NCBI GenBank assembly: GCA_002415135.1
Contig: DIBY01000022.1
Location: 124,001-188,000 of the forward strand
Source of the DNA: Flavobacteriales bacterium UBA5040
GTDB lineage: Bacteria > Bacteroidota > Bacteroidia > Flavobacteriales > Weeksellaceae
Reading direction: 5' to 3'
Length of the DNA: 64,000 nt
The translations under genes were made by a program, and so were the position numbers. Under the pieces are notes generated by a model. That model was given only the letters and a program-made list of their open reading frames with translations. It did no database searches and had not been told where the DNA came from. Positions 43,827-53,276 of this stretch are shown here, one piece after another. Position 1 is the stretch's first letter, and each line of letters begins with the position of its first letter.

Positions 43827-44462
43827 ATGCTGCAGATAAAATCTTTCACTTTCAATCCTTTTTCACAGAATACCTATGTCGTTTTTAATGAAAATAAGGA
43901 CGCGTACATTATCGATCCCGGAAATTTTACTGACGAAGAAACCGAGACTTTAGAAAAGTTCATTACAGACAATAACTTGAAAGTTAAGCATATCCTTTTA
44001 ACGCACGCACACATCGATCACGTTTTGGGTTTGCAGAAAGCCTTTGATAAATACCAGGTTCCAGTTTTAGTTCATCCGCTTGAGCAGGAAATGCTGGACA
44101 GAAATCCAATGGACGCGAACAGATTTGGTTTTTTCTTTAAACCATTTGAAGGCAAGATTTCTTATATCAACGAAGATGAATTGGTGACTTTAGGAAAAGA
44201 TGAATTTAAAATTATTCATATTCCCGGACATTCACCAGGAAGTATCGCTTTTCACAATGAAGCACAAAAATTCATGATCTCCGGCGACGTTTTATTTGAA
44301 GGAAGCATCGGTCGAACTGATTTATACAAAGGGGATCACGAACAACTCATCACCAGTATCAAAACGAAATTTTTTATTCTCGATGAAGAAACGAAAGTGT
44401 ATAACGGTCACGGAAATCCAACTAAGATCGGATTTGAGAAAAATTACAGTCCCTTTTTTTAA
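43827..44462 (+). CDS. MBL-fold metallo-hydrolase (glyoxalase II-like)
   Basis: The 211-residue protein has the metal-binding set of metallo-beta-lactamase fold hydrolases: THAHIDHVLG (HxHxDH), IPGHSPGS, ISGDVLFEGSIGRTD and a final NGHGNPTKIGFEK. It is a short YcbL/GloB-like hydrolase, possibly a hydroxyacylglutathione-type thioesterase. I chose ATG at 43827 (LQIKSFTFNPFSQNTYV); the longer start at 43776 would lie upstream of the -7 element. Confidence 0.9.
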   Translation: MLQIKSFTFNPFSQNTYVVFNENKDAYIIDPGNFTDEETETLEKFITDNNLKVKHILLTHAHIDHVLGLQKAFDKYQVPVLVHPLEQEMLDRNPMDANRFGFFFKPFEGKISYINEDELVTLGKDEFKIIHIPGHSPGSIAFHNEAQKFMISGDVLFEGSIGRTDLYKGDHEQLITSIKTKFFILDEETKVYNGHGNPTKIGFEKNYSPFF

Positions 44463-44485
44463 AAGTAAAAAGGTAAAAGTAGAAA

Positions 44486-44522
44486 GAGCCAAGTATAAAT
44501 GTATAATACTTGGCTCTTTTTA
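44486..44522. terminator. Bidirectional terminator
   Basis: AGAGCCAAGTAT and ATACTTGGCTCT form a 12-bp stem with T-rich flank. It lies between the MBL gene and the converging thioredoxin-fold gene. Confidence 0.75.
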
Positions 44523-44543
44523 CTTTTTACTTGGCTCTTATTA

Positions 44544-45101
44544 TTACTTCCATTTGATATTACAACCCATACTTGGTTTTTGAATTTCTTCCTGTGGTGC
44601 TTCTGCCAATAGATTTTCGAAGGCGATAATTAAATCTTCTCCTGTAATTTCCTTTTGGTTTCCGGGTCTGGAATCATCCATTTGTCCACGGTAAATTAAA
44701 TCTAATTTGTCATCAAAGAAGAAAAAATCTGGCGTACAAGCTGCGTCGTAAGCTTTAGCGATCGCTTGGCTTTCATCGTATAAATAAGGGAAATCGAATT
44801 TTCTTTCAACCTGAAATTCTGCCATTTTTTCTGGAGCATCTTCCGGATATTTCTCTACATTATTTGCATTAATGGCGATGAATTCAATTCCCTGTTCCTG
44901 GTAATCTTCGTGTAGTTCTGTAAGCATATCGATCACATGAAGTACAAATGGACAATGGTTGCACATGAAGAAAACTAATGTTCCTTTTTCCCCTTTTAAA
45001 TCCTCTAAGGATTGCATTTCGTTACTTTGAGATGGATTTGGAAGTTCAAAGAAAGGTGCTTTGGTTCCCAGAGCGAGCATATTTGAAGGAGTATTTGACA
45101 T
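44544..45101 (-). CDS. Thioredoxin family protein (AhpC/TSA-like)
   Basis: The 185-residue protein has the AhpC/TSA-like thioredoxin fold: GTKAPFFELPNPSQSNEM start, LVFFMCNHCPFVLHVIDML with the CxxC motif, and AINANNVEKYPEDAPE. The CNHCP motif marks a well-spread family of cytoplasmic thioredoxin-like proteins. The reaction is likely a peroxiredoxin or thiol exchange step, but the substrate is not known. It starts 4 nt downstream of miaA and is its operon partner. Confidence 0.88.
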   Translation of the reverse strand: MSNTPSNMLALGTKAPFFELPNPSQSNEMQSLEDLKGEKGTLVFFMCNHCPFVLHVIDMLTELHEDYQEQGIEFIAINANNVEKYPEDAPEKMAEFQVERKFDFPYLYDESQAIAKAYDAACTPDFFFFDDKLDLIYRGQMDDSRPGNQKEITGEDLIIAFENLLAEAPQEEIQKPSMGCNIKWK

Positions 45102-45105
45102 TGTA

Positions 45106-46014
45106 TTATTTTTTGATATTTAAAGTATAAAGCAAAGATAACGATTCTTGCACTGAATTTTCGAAATTTACCCAGGTGATGTTTTCTTCCTTTCGGTACC
45201 AGGTCAGTTGACGTTTTGCAAATCTTCGCGAATTTTTCTTGATTTCTTCTAAGGCAAAATCCAAAGTCCAGATTCCATTAAAATATTTGAAGAGTTCGGA
45301 ATAACCGACCGTCTGTAAAGCTAAATTATTTTTAAAGGCAATTAAAGATTCCGCTTCTTTCAGTAAGCCGTTTTCTAACATTAAATCTACGCGTTGGTTG
45401 ATTCTGTCGTAAATAGTTTCGCGCGGTGCTTGAATCCCAATTCTGATGACTTCAAAATCTCGTTGATTCATTTGTTCTGAAATATTTTGGGAATATGATT
45501 TTCCTGTTTGCCAGATAATATCGATTGCGCGGAATAATCTTCTGGGATTGTCTTTGTCGACTTTATTAAAGTATTCTGGATCTAAATCCTGTAAGATATT
45601 TTGAAGTTTTTCAATTCCATCTTCTTCTAAAATTTTCTCAACTTTTATTTGGTTTTCTTCGTTGGCTTCAGGTAAATCGTGAAGTCCTTCGATGACTGCT
45701 TTTTCGTACATCATACTTCCGCCAACCAAAATAACGATGTCATGTTTCTGAAACAATTCTTCGATTTTTTGAATCGCTTCTTTTTCATATTGTCCGATGG
45801 AGTAATAATCCTGTACGGAAAGATTGCCAATAAAATGATGCGGAACTTCTGCCAGCTCTTCAGGAGACGGTGTTGCGGTTCCGATATTCATTTCTTTGAA
45901 AAACTGTCGGGAGTCACAGGAAATGATTTCGGTCTCGAAATGTTTTGCGATTTCGATGGCGAGTTTTGTTTTGCCAATTCCGGTTGTGCCGATAATGGAG
46001 ATGAGTTTTTTCAC
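45106..46014 (-). CDS. miaA: tRNA dimethylallyltransferase
   Basis: The 302-residue protein matches MiaA: P-loop GTTGIGKTKLA, SCDSRQFFKEMNIGTATP, PHHFIGNLSVQDYYSIGQY and a late NSRRFAKRQLTWYRKE. It transfers a dimethylallyl group to A37 of tRNAs that read U-starting codons. The tRNA-Tyr, Trp and Cys genes in this window are expected substrates. The neighbouring thioredoxin-like gene is nearly contiguous. Confidence 0.96.
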   Translation of the reverse strand: MKKLISIIGTTGIGKTKLAIEIAKHFETEIISCDSRQFFKEMNIGTATPSPEELAEVPHHFIGNLSVQDYYSIGQYEKEAIQKIEELFQKHDIVILVGGSMMYEKAVIEGLHDLPEANEENQIKVEKILEEDGIEKLQNILQDLDPEYFNKVDKDNPRRLFRAIDIIWQTGKSYSQNISEQMNQRDFEVIRIGIQAPRETIYDRINQRVDLMLENGLLKEAESLIAFKNNLALQTVGYSELFKYFNGIWTLDFALEEIKKNSRRFAKRQLTWYRKEENITWVNFENSVQESLSLLYTLNIKK

Positions 46015-46436
46015 ACTGCAAATTTCCTGATTTTTTTTGAATTATATTCAAATATTGAGGTTTTAAAGAAGATTATGATGTGGATTGATAATAAAATAAA
46101 TTTTTCCTTAATGACTCTTAATTCCTTAATGTTTAAAATTACAGTTTCAAAATCTTATTCTCTCACACACATTTAACGGATTACACATATGGTTATTTAC
46201 GGTGAGATTGAAAATTATTTATTTTGAACTTTTTTTTTTGAAATAAGAAAATGCCTGAAATTCTAGCCCCGATTGCAATGAAAATCCCGGAATGAGGCGC
46301 GATCCGCGGCGGCGGAGAGTGCCGAATGAGGAATTGTAATGAAAAGCGGGACTGGTTTTCGAAGAAGAGAAAATCTTGTTGCTCCTCATAAAAAAAACCG
46401 TTCTTTCTCAAGAACGGTTTAAATAAATTTTTACGA
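46015..46436. other. Gap holding a GC-rich repeat and a terminator
   Basis: The left half is AT-rich with nothing clear. A GC-rich repeat relative (repeat B3, 46264-46355) stands out against it. A terminator hairpin with AAACCGTTCTT/AAGAACGGTTT arms lies at 46393-46421 for the DUF1232 gene. The apparent 88-residue minus ORF here is a by-product of the repeat. Confidence 0.6.
46264..46355 (+). repeat. Diverged relative of interspersed repeat B
   Basis: It opens TAGCCCCGATTGCAATG and contains two TTG(C/T)AATGAAAA units and two GAATGAGG units on either side of a GC-rich core. The beginning matches the TAGCC(N)GAT(N)G start of repeat B copies at 34977 and 57372 read on the minus strand. Confidence 0.5.
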
Positions 46437-46778
46437 TTATCCGATAATCTCGGCTTCATCGATCATATTATCCTGCATGTTTTGCGAGACTTCCCAAGCG
46501 ATGAATTTTTCGGCTTCTTTTACCAATAACGGAATTGCAAAAGTGAGCAGAGCTAAATCATCTAAAACCCCGATAACTGGTATCCAGTCAGGAATAATAT
46601 CGATTGGAGAAATAAGATAAACCAACACTAAAGCTGGAATAATTACATCTTTTAAATGTGGTTTATAACCTCCTTTTCTGGTCGCAGATTTCATCATGCG
46701 TATTATTACTGGAATCTTCGAAATAAATCCTTTATGCTTAAATGCTTCTTTCGCCAACTGAATCTTTGATACTTTCAT
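46437..46778 (-). CDS. DUF1232 (YkvA-type) membrane protein
   Basis: The 113-residue protein has the DUF1232 core: KPHLKDVIIPALVLVYLISPIDIIPDWIPVIGVLDDLALL. The PxDxIPD motif and two hydrophobic helices suggest a small inner-membrane protein. Function is unknown. It lies upstream of a terminator and 75 nt after the TlpA gene, with no sign of overlap. Confidence 0.9.
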   Translation of the reverse strand: MKVSKIQLAKEAFKHKGFISKIPVIIRMMKSATRKGGYKPHLKDVIIPALVLVYLISPIDIIPDWIPVIGVLDDLALLTFAIPLLVKEAEKFIAWEVSQNMQDNMIDEAEIIG

Positions 46779-46853
46779 TTTTGTGTGTTGTAATTTTTAA
46801 AACGTGATATAAGTCGCAAATTCTATACCATGATTTCGTAAATTTTGTTAAAA

Positions 46854-47405
46854 TTACTGCGTCACATTGTCGATGAATTCGTTGGTTGACTTAGAGTTCC
46901 AGTCTTTTGCACCTTCTTCCTTCAGTAAAATTCTTCCATTTTTATCCAGTAAAAAAGTGGTTGGAAAAACCTTTGGCAACACATGATTCGTAACCGGACT
47001 TTCGGCAATATATACTGGTGCGGTGTAATTATTTTTCTTCATAAATGCAATTACATCTTCTTCTTTATCCTGCATCGCGATCAGTACAAAATCGATCTTA
47101 TCTTTTCTGGCTTGATACAGCTTTTCGACCGTCGGCCACTCTTCGCGACACGGCGGACACCACGTTCCCCAGAAATTAAGCATTACCAATTTCTTACCTT
47201 TTAAATCTTTAAGGTTGGTGTTGGGAACATTAATTCCTTTAAGCTGGATGTCGTAATCTTCATCGTTTAAAGTAATGGCGTTTTCAATCGCTGCAATGGG
47301 AAAAAAAAGATCTTTCAATTTCAATTTTACGGACGGAAATAAAAACAGTACCGCCACAAATGCCATCGCCAGAATGAAAAATCCGTTCTTCTTTAAAAAG
47401 TTCAT
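46854..47405 (-). CDS. TlpA-family membrane-anchored thioredoxin
   Basis: The 183-residue protein has an N-terminal transmembrane anchor (about residues 5-27) and a periplasmic thioredoxin fold. The active motif WCPPC lies in LNFWGTWCPPCREEWPTVEK, and the cis-Pro is in VFPTTFLLDKNGR. It should reduce disulfides in the periplasm, possibly for cytochrome c maturation. The gene is 21 nt from the upstream thioredoxin-like gene, so they probably form a unit. Confidence 0.9.
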   Translation of the reverse strand: MNFLKKNGFFILAMAFVAVLFLFPSVKLKLKDLFFPIAAIENAITLNDEDYDIQLKGINVPNTNLKDLKGKKLVMLNFWGTWCPPCREEWPTVEKLYQARKDKIDFVLIAMQDKEEDVIAFMKKNNYTAPVYIAESPVTNHVLPKVFPTTFLLDKNGRILLKEEGAKDWNSKSTNEFIDNVTQ

Positions 47406-47426
47406 TAAATGTTTTTTGATTAAATA

Positions 47427-48038
47427 TTACAGTAAAGATATGATTTCTTCGATAGCATCTTTACCACGGTTTTTCGCGTAATAAACCTGCAGATCATTGT
47501 AGAATTCTTCTCTTGGATAAGTTTCTTCATTTTCTTTGAATTTTTTCAAAAGATCATTTCCAAATTGTGGACGCGGACCCCAATCTGCTTTTACAGAAAA
47601 ATCATCGTTGACAATAATTACTTTTGGAATTGACTGTGTTCCGTTGGTTTGAAACTGGTCAATCAGTGAAAGATCGCTGTCTCTCAAGAAAATCTTAACT
47701 TCAACTCCAGCGGCTTCGAAAAATTTAGAAACTGCAGGAACGGTCGCACTTGCATCGCCGCACCAAGGTTCTGAGATGATTAAAATTTTACCGTTAAAGT
47801 TTTTAGCTTCTAATTTTTGAAGTTGCTCAGCATCAACTTTGTAAGTTTTTACTGTTCTGTTGGTTCTTGTTAAACCCAGTTCGTAATATTCCTGGTGTTC
47901 ATCATTTTTATCGGGATTGTTATGAAAACGCTCTTCTGCTATTTTTAAATATTCATCAAAAGTGATGGAGTTTTCCCAGTAGTTTTTGAATTCTTCTTTT
48001 TTATCTGTTGTTTGAATGTCTTGAATCATAGATTTCAT
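47427..48038 (-). CDS. Thioredoxin-like protein with WCGD motif
   Basis: The 203-residue protein is a thioredoxin-fold protein. IISEPWCGDASATVPAV holds a single active-site Cys (WCGDA), so it is monothiol. SIPKVIIVNDDFSVKADWGPRP carries the cis-Pro loop. It matches the thioredoxin_9 type family common in Bacteroidetes. No signal peptide is seen, so it is probably cytoplasmic. A start at residue 4 is also possible. Confidence 0.85.
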   Translation of the reverse strand: MKSMIQDIQTTDKKEEFKNYWENSITFDEYLKIAEERFHNNPDKNDEHQEYYELGLTRTNRTVKTYKVDAEQLQKLEAKNFNGKILIISEPWCGDASATVPAVSKFFEAAGVEVKIFLRDSDLSLIDQFQTNGTQSIPKVIIVNDDFSVKADWGPRPQFGNDLLKKFKENEETYPREEFYNDLQVYYAKNRGKDAIEEIISLL

Positions 48039-48116
48039 TTCTTTTTTATTTGATACAAATTTCAGTATAATACTTTTATTATTAGGTGACCTAAATCACA
48101 TTGGAGACTTTTATTT

Positions 48117-49190
48117 TTAAACTGGTTCAGAATACTTTCGAAGTTTATTGATCAAAAATAAATCCGCCAAAACAAATGCTGCCAAATTCTCCACGATAGG
48201 AACAGCTCTGGGCAAAACACAAGGATCGTGTCTGCCTTTCCCTTCTACAATAATTGGATTTCCGTCTGAATCAAAACTTTCTTGCGGGCGTAAAATGGTT
48301 GCAATCGGTTTGAAAGCGACGCGGAAATAAATGTCCATTCCATTAGAAATACCACCTTGAATTCCACCTGATAAATTGGTTTTGGTCGAGAAATCTTCAT
48401 TAAATAAATCGTTGTGATCTTTGCCGGTCATTTTCGCTCCACAAAATCCACTTCCGTATTCGAAACCTTTGCAAGCATTGATGTTCAACATTGCTTTCCC
48501 CAATTCAGCCTGAAGTTTTCCGAAAACAGGCTCGCCAATTCCGATCGGTAAATTCTTGATAACACAGGTTATTGTTCCGCCGATGGTATTTCCTTCTTTT
48601 TTAATTTCTTTGATTCTTGAAATCATTTTTTCAGCTGTCTCCGCATCTGGGCAACGAACATCATTAGACTCCGTTTTAGAAAAATCTAAATCCTGATATG
48701 GTTTTTCGCAAAAAATTTCTCCAACGGAAGAAACATAAGCGTTGATTTCTACATTTTGTGGAAGGATCTGTTTTGCCATACTTCCAGCAACCACCCAATT
48801 TACGGTCTCGCGAGCAGAAGATTTTCCGCCACCGCGGTAATCACGAATTCCAAATTTTTGGTCGTAGGTAAAATCAGCGTGGCTTGGTCGATAGGATTTT
48901 GAAATGTGATCGTAATCTTTCGATTTTTGATTTTCATTTTCAATCATAAAACCAATTGGAGTTCCGGTGGTTTTTCCGTCAAAAATGCCTGACAGAAATT
49001 TTACGGTATCGCTCTCTTTTCGTTGCGTAACGATCGAACTTTGACCAGGTTTTCTACGGTCTAATTGCTGTTGAACTTCTTCTAAATTAATGGGTAAACC
49101 GGCGGGAAAATTGGTGATAATTCCGCCATACGCTGTGCCATGACTTTCGCCGAAGGTAGAGAGCGTGAGAAAATTTCCTAAATTGAACAT
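48117..49190 (-). CDS. aroC: Chorismate synthase
   Basis: The 357-residue protein is a full-length chorismate synthase. Visible motifs are GNFLTLSTFGESHG (FMN/EPSP binding), RRKPGQSSIVTQRKE, and the signature YRGGGKSSARETVNWVVAGS. The end has PRAVPIVENLAAFVLADL. It converts EPSP to chorismate with reduced FMN, the last step of the shikimate pathway. It lies alone in this window with no other aro gene nearby. Confidence 0.97.
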   Translation of the reverse strand: MFNLGNFLTLSTFGESHGTAYGGIITNFPAGLPINLEEVQQQLDRRKPGQSSIVTQRKESDTVKFLSGIFDGKTTGTPIGFMIENENQKSKDYDHISKSYRPSHADFTYDQKFGIRDYRGGGKSSARETVNWVVAGSMAKQILPQNVEINAYVSSVGEIFCEKPYQDLDFSKTESNDVRCPDAETAEKMISRIKEIKKEGNTIGGTITCVIKNLPIGIGEPVFGKLQAELGKAMLNINACKGFEYGSGFCGAKMTGKDHNDLFNEDFSTKTNLSGGIQGGISNGMDIYFRVAFKPIATILRPQESFDSDGNPIIVEGKGRHDPCVLPRAVPIVENLAAFVLADLFLINKLRKYSEPV

Positions 49191-49245
49191 AAGGCAAAGT
49201 TATGGGTAATTTGTCGATTTTTTATCGTGATGATTTGAAAAATAT

Positions 49246-50868
49246 TTAAGGGGCAAAATCTTTCAGAATAATTTGAATTTTTTCCTTTTCTTCAAATGAA
49301 ATTTTTCGCCAAATAAAACCTTCTTTCAACGTTTTTCCTTTTAATTGCGGAAATATTCCGGCATCTAGATCTTCCTGAATAAACTGCGGTGAAATCGCAG
49401 GAATCGGCGTGTCGAAACTGAAAACATATCCTTCAACAACATTGAATTTCAGATTGCCAATTTGATGAGTTTTGTATTTATTTAATTCAAAAGAAGAAGG
49501 TTTGATCAATTGAGTTTTACTGAAGCCAGACATAAAACTTCCGAGCTTAAAACTGGGTAGATAGGTTCTAACTAATTGGGGGAATGATAAAAATCCAACG
49601 ATGACAATAGATAAAGCAACGAAAATTGGAAGAATTAATTTCTTTGATAAAACTTGATAAAACAAGACAAAGAAAATCACAAAAAACACATCAAAGAAGA
49701 ATCGATATTGGGCTGAAAATAAGAGAACTAAAATGCTTTTAATTAAAATGGAAATAAAAAGAATCCATATTAATTTTGATTTTTTAAGGAATGCAAAAAC
49801 TGAGAACGTGACTAAACTTAGAATAAATAGAAGATGAATAATACTTTTAAGTCCGTCGAGAAATAACCAATTCTTGATATATTCCAATTTCGAAAATTGC
49901 GTGATCTCCTCATATGTATATTGCATATCGTAGGTTTTCATAATGGCCATTTCAGATGAATTCTGCAATAATTGTGGATTGGGTTTCCAGGATAATTCTA
50001 AATCGATAAACTGGACTGGAAATATTGGAAACCCGAACGTCCAGATATTTTTAAATATGAAAATAAGCAAAACAAAAGTTCCGGCAAATAAGAATTTATA
50101 ATTGCTTTTTAAGATTAATAAACCGTATAAAAAGATAAATAGAGGCAACCAGATCATGGTCGGTTTGATGGCAAAAACAAATGTTGAAAGAGCGAATAAA
50201 AATCGTGCGTTTTTGCTAGACGAAAAAACCTCATTCAAAATAATTAATGAAAGCACAATTGCTGGTAAATCTGTTGATGGAGATTGGGTAAATAAATAGA
50301 GTATCGGAAAAAACAACAAATGGATCCAGGCTTTTTTTTCCATTACATAGATGAGATAAACAATCAGCATCAGGACATTTACACGCAAGAAAGGATCTGA
50401 TAAATGTGAAAATCCTGCCTGGAAAACATGCCAGAAAGAATTTTGCCCAAGAAGTAAATCTAAATTAGAAATCCCTTGAACCAAACCAACTTCTGACAGC
50501 CATTTGATGGTTGGAACGTAATATCCGAAATGATCTAAAATAAAGGGGTAGTAGGATCCCACGAAAATGATGAGTAAAGAAATACTCAAAAATAAAATAG
50601 AGTTCTCACCGATAAACTTCCAAAATTGTAAGTAAACTTTGAAGTAGAAAAAAGCACAGAGGCCAATAAGCAAGGTTACTAATTCTACAGTACTATTTAA
50701 TGGAATAAAAAACGCGAGAACAGTCCAAATAATTGTCGTGACGAATAAACCAGCAATAATTTGCAGAGCAGTTTCCGAATTAGAACCTCCGAAATTATTT
50801 TTAAAAACTGCTCCTAAACCTGCCAAAGCAGAAAGCAGCAAAATAAGCATCAATACGATATAAAGCAT
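49246..50868 (-). CDS. Large multi-pass membrane protein
   Basis: The protein has about 540 residues and at least ten hydrophobic helices spread over its first 450 residues, with a soluble C-terminal region of about 100 residues. It resembles polytopic glycosyltransferase-C or LIC_10190-type membrane proteins, but no catalytic motif can be named. I chose the start at 50868 (MLYIVLMLILLL) because a terminator hairpin for the upstream gene occupies 50871-50902 and would overlap the longer start at 50895. Confidence 0.65.
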   Translation of the reverse strand: MLYIVLMLILLLSALAGLGAVFKNNFGGSNSETALQIIAGLFVTTIIWTVLAFFIPLNSTVELVTLLIGLCAFFYFKVYLQFWKFIGENSILFLSISLLIIFVGSYYPFILDHFGYYVPTIKWLSEVGLVQGISNLDLLLGQNSFWHVFQAGFSHLSDPFLRVNVLMLIVYLIYVMEKKAWIHLLFFPILYLFTQSPSTDLPAIVLSLIILNEVFSSSKNARFLFALSTFVFAIKPTMIWLPLFIFLYGLLILKSNYKFLFAGTFVLLIFIFKNIWTFGFPIFPVQFIDLELSWKPNPQLLQNSSEMAIMKTYDMQYTYEEITQFSKLEYIKNWLFLDGLKSIIHLLFILSLVTFSVFAFLKKSKLIWILFISILIKSILVLLFSAQYRFFFDVFFVIFFVLFYQVLSKKLILPIFVALSIVIVGFLSFPQLVRTYLPSFKLGSFMSGFSKTQLIKPSSFELNKYKTHQIGNLKFNVVEGYVFSFDTPIPAISPQFIQEDLDAGIFPQLKGKTLKEGFIWRKISFEEKEKIQIILKDFAP

Positions 50869-50870
50869 AA

Positions 50871-50902
50871 AAAAAGATTGCTTAAAAATAAGCAATCTTT
50901 TC
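50871..50902 (-). terminator. Terminator of the glycine-zipper gene
   Basis: AAAGATTGCTTA and TAAGCAATCTTT form a stem with A-rich and T-rich ends. It lies 22 nt after the stop codon of the gene at 50924-51511. Confidence 0.75.
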
Positions 50903-50923
50903 TATAATATATGAAGTGATTTT

Positions 50924-51511
50924 TTAATTTCTCGGCTGAACTCTACCGTCTTTTCTGTCGCCGGCTCTACCGATGGTGTAACCAGTCGCTCCACCAACAA
51001 CACCTCCAACTACTGCACCTAATCCACGATTTTTCTTGTTGATCAATGCTCCGGCTGCAGCGCCACCTACTGTTCCAATAATGGTTCCTTTGGCAGCTTT
51101 ACTCATCCCTTGTTTTTGGGTAGTTCCTTGACTGTATCCATCTGAAGATCCTGAGTTCGACCCAGAAGAAGAGGATTGTCTAGGCGTATTATTGACGTAA
51201 ACTGTTTTGGTTTCTCTGATGACTTGTGGTTTCGGTGCCGTCGCCATCATTTGTTTTCTATCAGCAATACTATCCATTTTCTTTTGAGTTTCATAAGCCA
51301 TTTTTTCTTTTTCGATAGCTAATTTTTGTTGCTCAATTTCAAGTTGTCTTTGTTGAAATTCTATTTTTTGTTGATCCAATGATTTTTCAACTACGGTATT
51401 TTCTTTTTTACAAGCAGTTAAAGTTAGTGCTGCTATTGCTCCTGTTAAAAAAATATTTCTAAAAGTAAAATGCTTTCTATCTTTTTGTGCTGTTAAATTA
51501 GTTGATTTCAT
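50924..51511 (-). CDS. Lipoprotein with YMGG-type glycine zipper
   Basis: The 195-residue protein has a lipoprotein signal (LTGAIAALTLTACKK, with the lipobox Cys near residue 34). A Gln/Glu-rich coiled-coil segment (about 45-85) and a Ser/Gly linker follow. The end is a glycine-zipper region (GTIIGTVGGAAAGALINKKNRGLGAVVGGVVGGATGYTIGRAGD given in part), which packs in membranes. It probably sits in the outer membrane as a structural or stress protein. No operon partner is evident. Confidence 0.75.
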   Translation of the reverse strand: MKSTNLTAQKDRKHFTFRNIFLTGAIAALTLTACKKENTVVEKSLDQQKIEFQQRQLEIEQQKLAIEKEKMAYETQKKMDSIADRKQMMATAPKPQVIRETKTVYVNNTPRQSSSSGSNSGSSDGYSQGTTQKQGMSKAAKGTIIGTVGGAAAGALINKKNRGLGAVVGGVVGGATGYTIGRAGDRKDGRVQPRN

Positions 51512-51716
51512 AATGATAAATTTTAAATTCGATTTGTAAAATTGATTACCTGGTAATCATTCTAATTGCAACTAAGCCAAAAACGAAACCAAACCACTGT
51601 TAACAAATTGTTAAAATTTTGAACTCTTCGAATTTGTTGACGTATGCACTTGATTGATAAGGGTTATTGTTTAATAATTAATAAACAATTGTTTGAAATT
51701 TTCTTTAGTCCTATAA

Positions 51717-53003
51717 TTAGCGTTGATAAATTTCAATAGTATCCACTTTCAACTTCGCTTCTAACCACTTTCTAAGTGTTTCCTGATTGTCCTTGGTAAA
51801 AGGTTTTTCGCTCTGGTAAAAACCAACTGGAATTACATTGGTAGAATCTGTTTTCGAAAATATTTCCTGTTTCGCAACTGAAATTGAAGTCAGTTCGGGA
51901 AAAATCGAAGATGCTTCTTTATATAAGTTCTCTGTTTGGAACGAGTAACGTTCGACTTTTGAATTAAGATCAGAAATCAGTTTAGCATTGGTATTATCAA
52001 TTTCATTATTGGCGATTTTCTTTGAAGAAACATCTGCTAGAAAAGTACTGTCCTGTCTTATAATCAACTTGGTATTTAGTAAACCTAAACGTTTCAGTTT
52101 TTGATTTTCTTCCTCGATCTGCTTAGCAGTGAACTTCTTATTCAAAAAAGCCAGTTCAATTGTTCTTAGAGTCGCCGGCGAGGCATAATTTGTTTTCTGA
52201 TAAACGATCGTACTGCCTTTCGATTCAAATTCCTGTTGCACGTACAATTTAACTTTTTCCTGAAATCGCTGTTGCTGAATAAACTGGTACGCAAAGAAAA
52301 CACTGGGTACAATCATCAAAATAGTAATGGCCGTAATCCAGTTTCTTACATTTTTTTCACGCTTCTCATCTACAAAACCCACGGCAGGATATTTCAAAAC
52401 TTTTACAATAAGATAGGTTGCGATGCAGATGAAGACACAATTGATTGCATAAAGAAAAAGCGCACCTCCAAAAAATGCAAAATTTCCAGTTGCCAGTCCA
52501 TAGCCTGCCGTACAAAGTGGAGGCATTAAAGCGGTAGCAATGGCAACACCAGGAATTGGATTTCCTTTTTCAACTCTGGTTACGGCGATTACGCCAACGA
52601 GTCCACCAAAAAACGCAATGAGTACATCGTAAATATTGGGTGAGGTCCGGGATAAAATTTCTGACTGGGCTTCTTTAAAGGGACTCAAGGAGAAATAAAT
52701 AAACGAAACTAATAATCCAACCAAGGTAGAAATTAAGAGATTTTTTAATGACTTGCGTAAAAGAGCAAAATCAAACATTGCCAATGAAAACCCGGCTCCT
52801 ACAATCGGAGCCATCAAAGGAGAAATAAGCATCGCACCAATAACAACCGCCGTAGAATTTACGTTCAGTCCAACCGAGGCAATAAGGATGGCACACGCCA
52901 AAATCCAGACATTAGCACCAGAAAAAGCAATGCTGCTGTGGATGTTGGCTAAGACTTTTTCCTTTTCTTCCTCTCCAATTTGAAGATTAAAATAATTATT
53001 CAT
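51717..53003 (-). CDS. DUF389 family membrane protein
   Basis: The 428-residue protein starts with a DUF389 core of several transmembrane helices (GANVWILACAILIASVGL, TAVVIGAMLISPLMAPIVG, NPIPGVAIATALMPPLCTAG). A soluble C-terminal domain (about 240-428) of charged helices and strands follows. DUF389 proteins are predicted inner-membrane proteins without an established role. tRNA-Cys follows upstream of its start on the same strand but is separated by a terminator-like hairpin. Confidence 0.88.
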   Translation of the reverse strand: MNNYFNLQIGEEEKEKVLANIHSSIAFSGANVWILACAILIASVGLNVNSTAVVIGAMLISPLMAPIVGAGFSLAMFDFALLRKSLKNLLISTLVGLLVSFIYFSLSPFKEAQSEILSRTSPNIYDVLIAFFGGLVGVIAVTRVEKGNPIPGVAIATALMPPLCTAGYGLATGNFAFFGGALFLYAINCVFICIATYLIVKVLKYPAVGFVDEKREKNVRNWITAITILMIVPSVFFAYQFIQQQRFQEKVKLYVQQEFESKGSTIVYQKTNYASPATLRTIELAFLNKKFTAKQIEEENQKLKRLGLLNTKLIIRQDSTFLADVSSKKIANNEIDNTNAKLISDLNSKVERYSFQTENLYKEASSIFPELTSISVAKQEIFSKTDSTNVIPVGFYQSEKPFTKDNQETLRKWLEAKLKVDTIEIYQR

Positions 53004-53104
53004 AGATGCGTTTGTAGTTGAAACAAATGTAGAAAATAAAACCAGGATTTAATTGCATTATGAGAGTTGCCAAAAATAATTCCCATTTATCTTCTGAAAA
53101 AATA

Positions 53105-53143
53105 AAAACCCTAAAAATCTTACGAGCAGATTAATAGGGTTTT
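53105..53143 (-). terminator. Terminator after tRNA-Cys
   Basis: AAAACCCTA and TAGGGTTTT arms form a stem with a 20-nt internal part, just after the tRNA on the minus strand. Confidence 0.65.
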
Positions 53144-53145
53144 AG

Positions 53146-53216
53146 AGGTTCCTAGCGGATTCGAACCGCTGTAGATGGTGTTGCAGACCACTGCCTAACC
53201 ACTCGGCCAAAGAACC
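53146..53216 (-). tRNA. tRNA-Cys (anticodon GCA)
   Basis: On the minus strand the acceptor arms GGTTCTT and AGGAACC pair with one G-T. The anticodon loop CTGCAAC carries GCA, closed by TGGT/ACCA. The T-arm contains GCGGTTCGAATCCGC. CCA is not encoded. Confidence 0.94.
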
Positions 53217-53276
53217 ATTTGGGTTTGCAAATATAGAAAAATTTCCAAACTCAGGGAAATTTAAATCAAAAATAAT

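Noticed and set aside
46193..46459. 88-residue minus-strand ORF
   Set aside because: It overlaps the GC-rich repeat B relative and the DUF1232 stop; the Pro/Arg-rich translation looks like repeat by-product, with no domain or signal.
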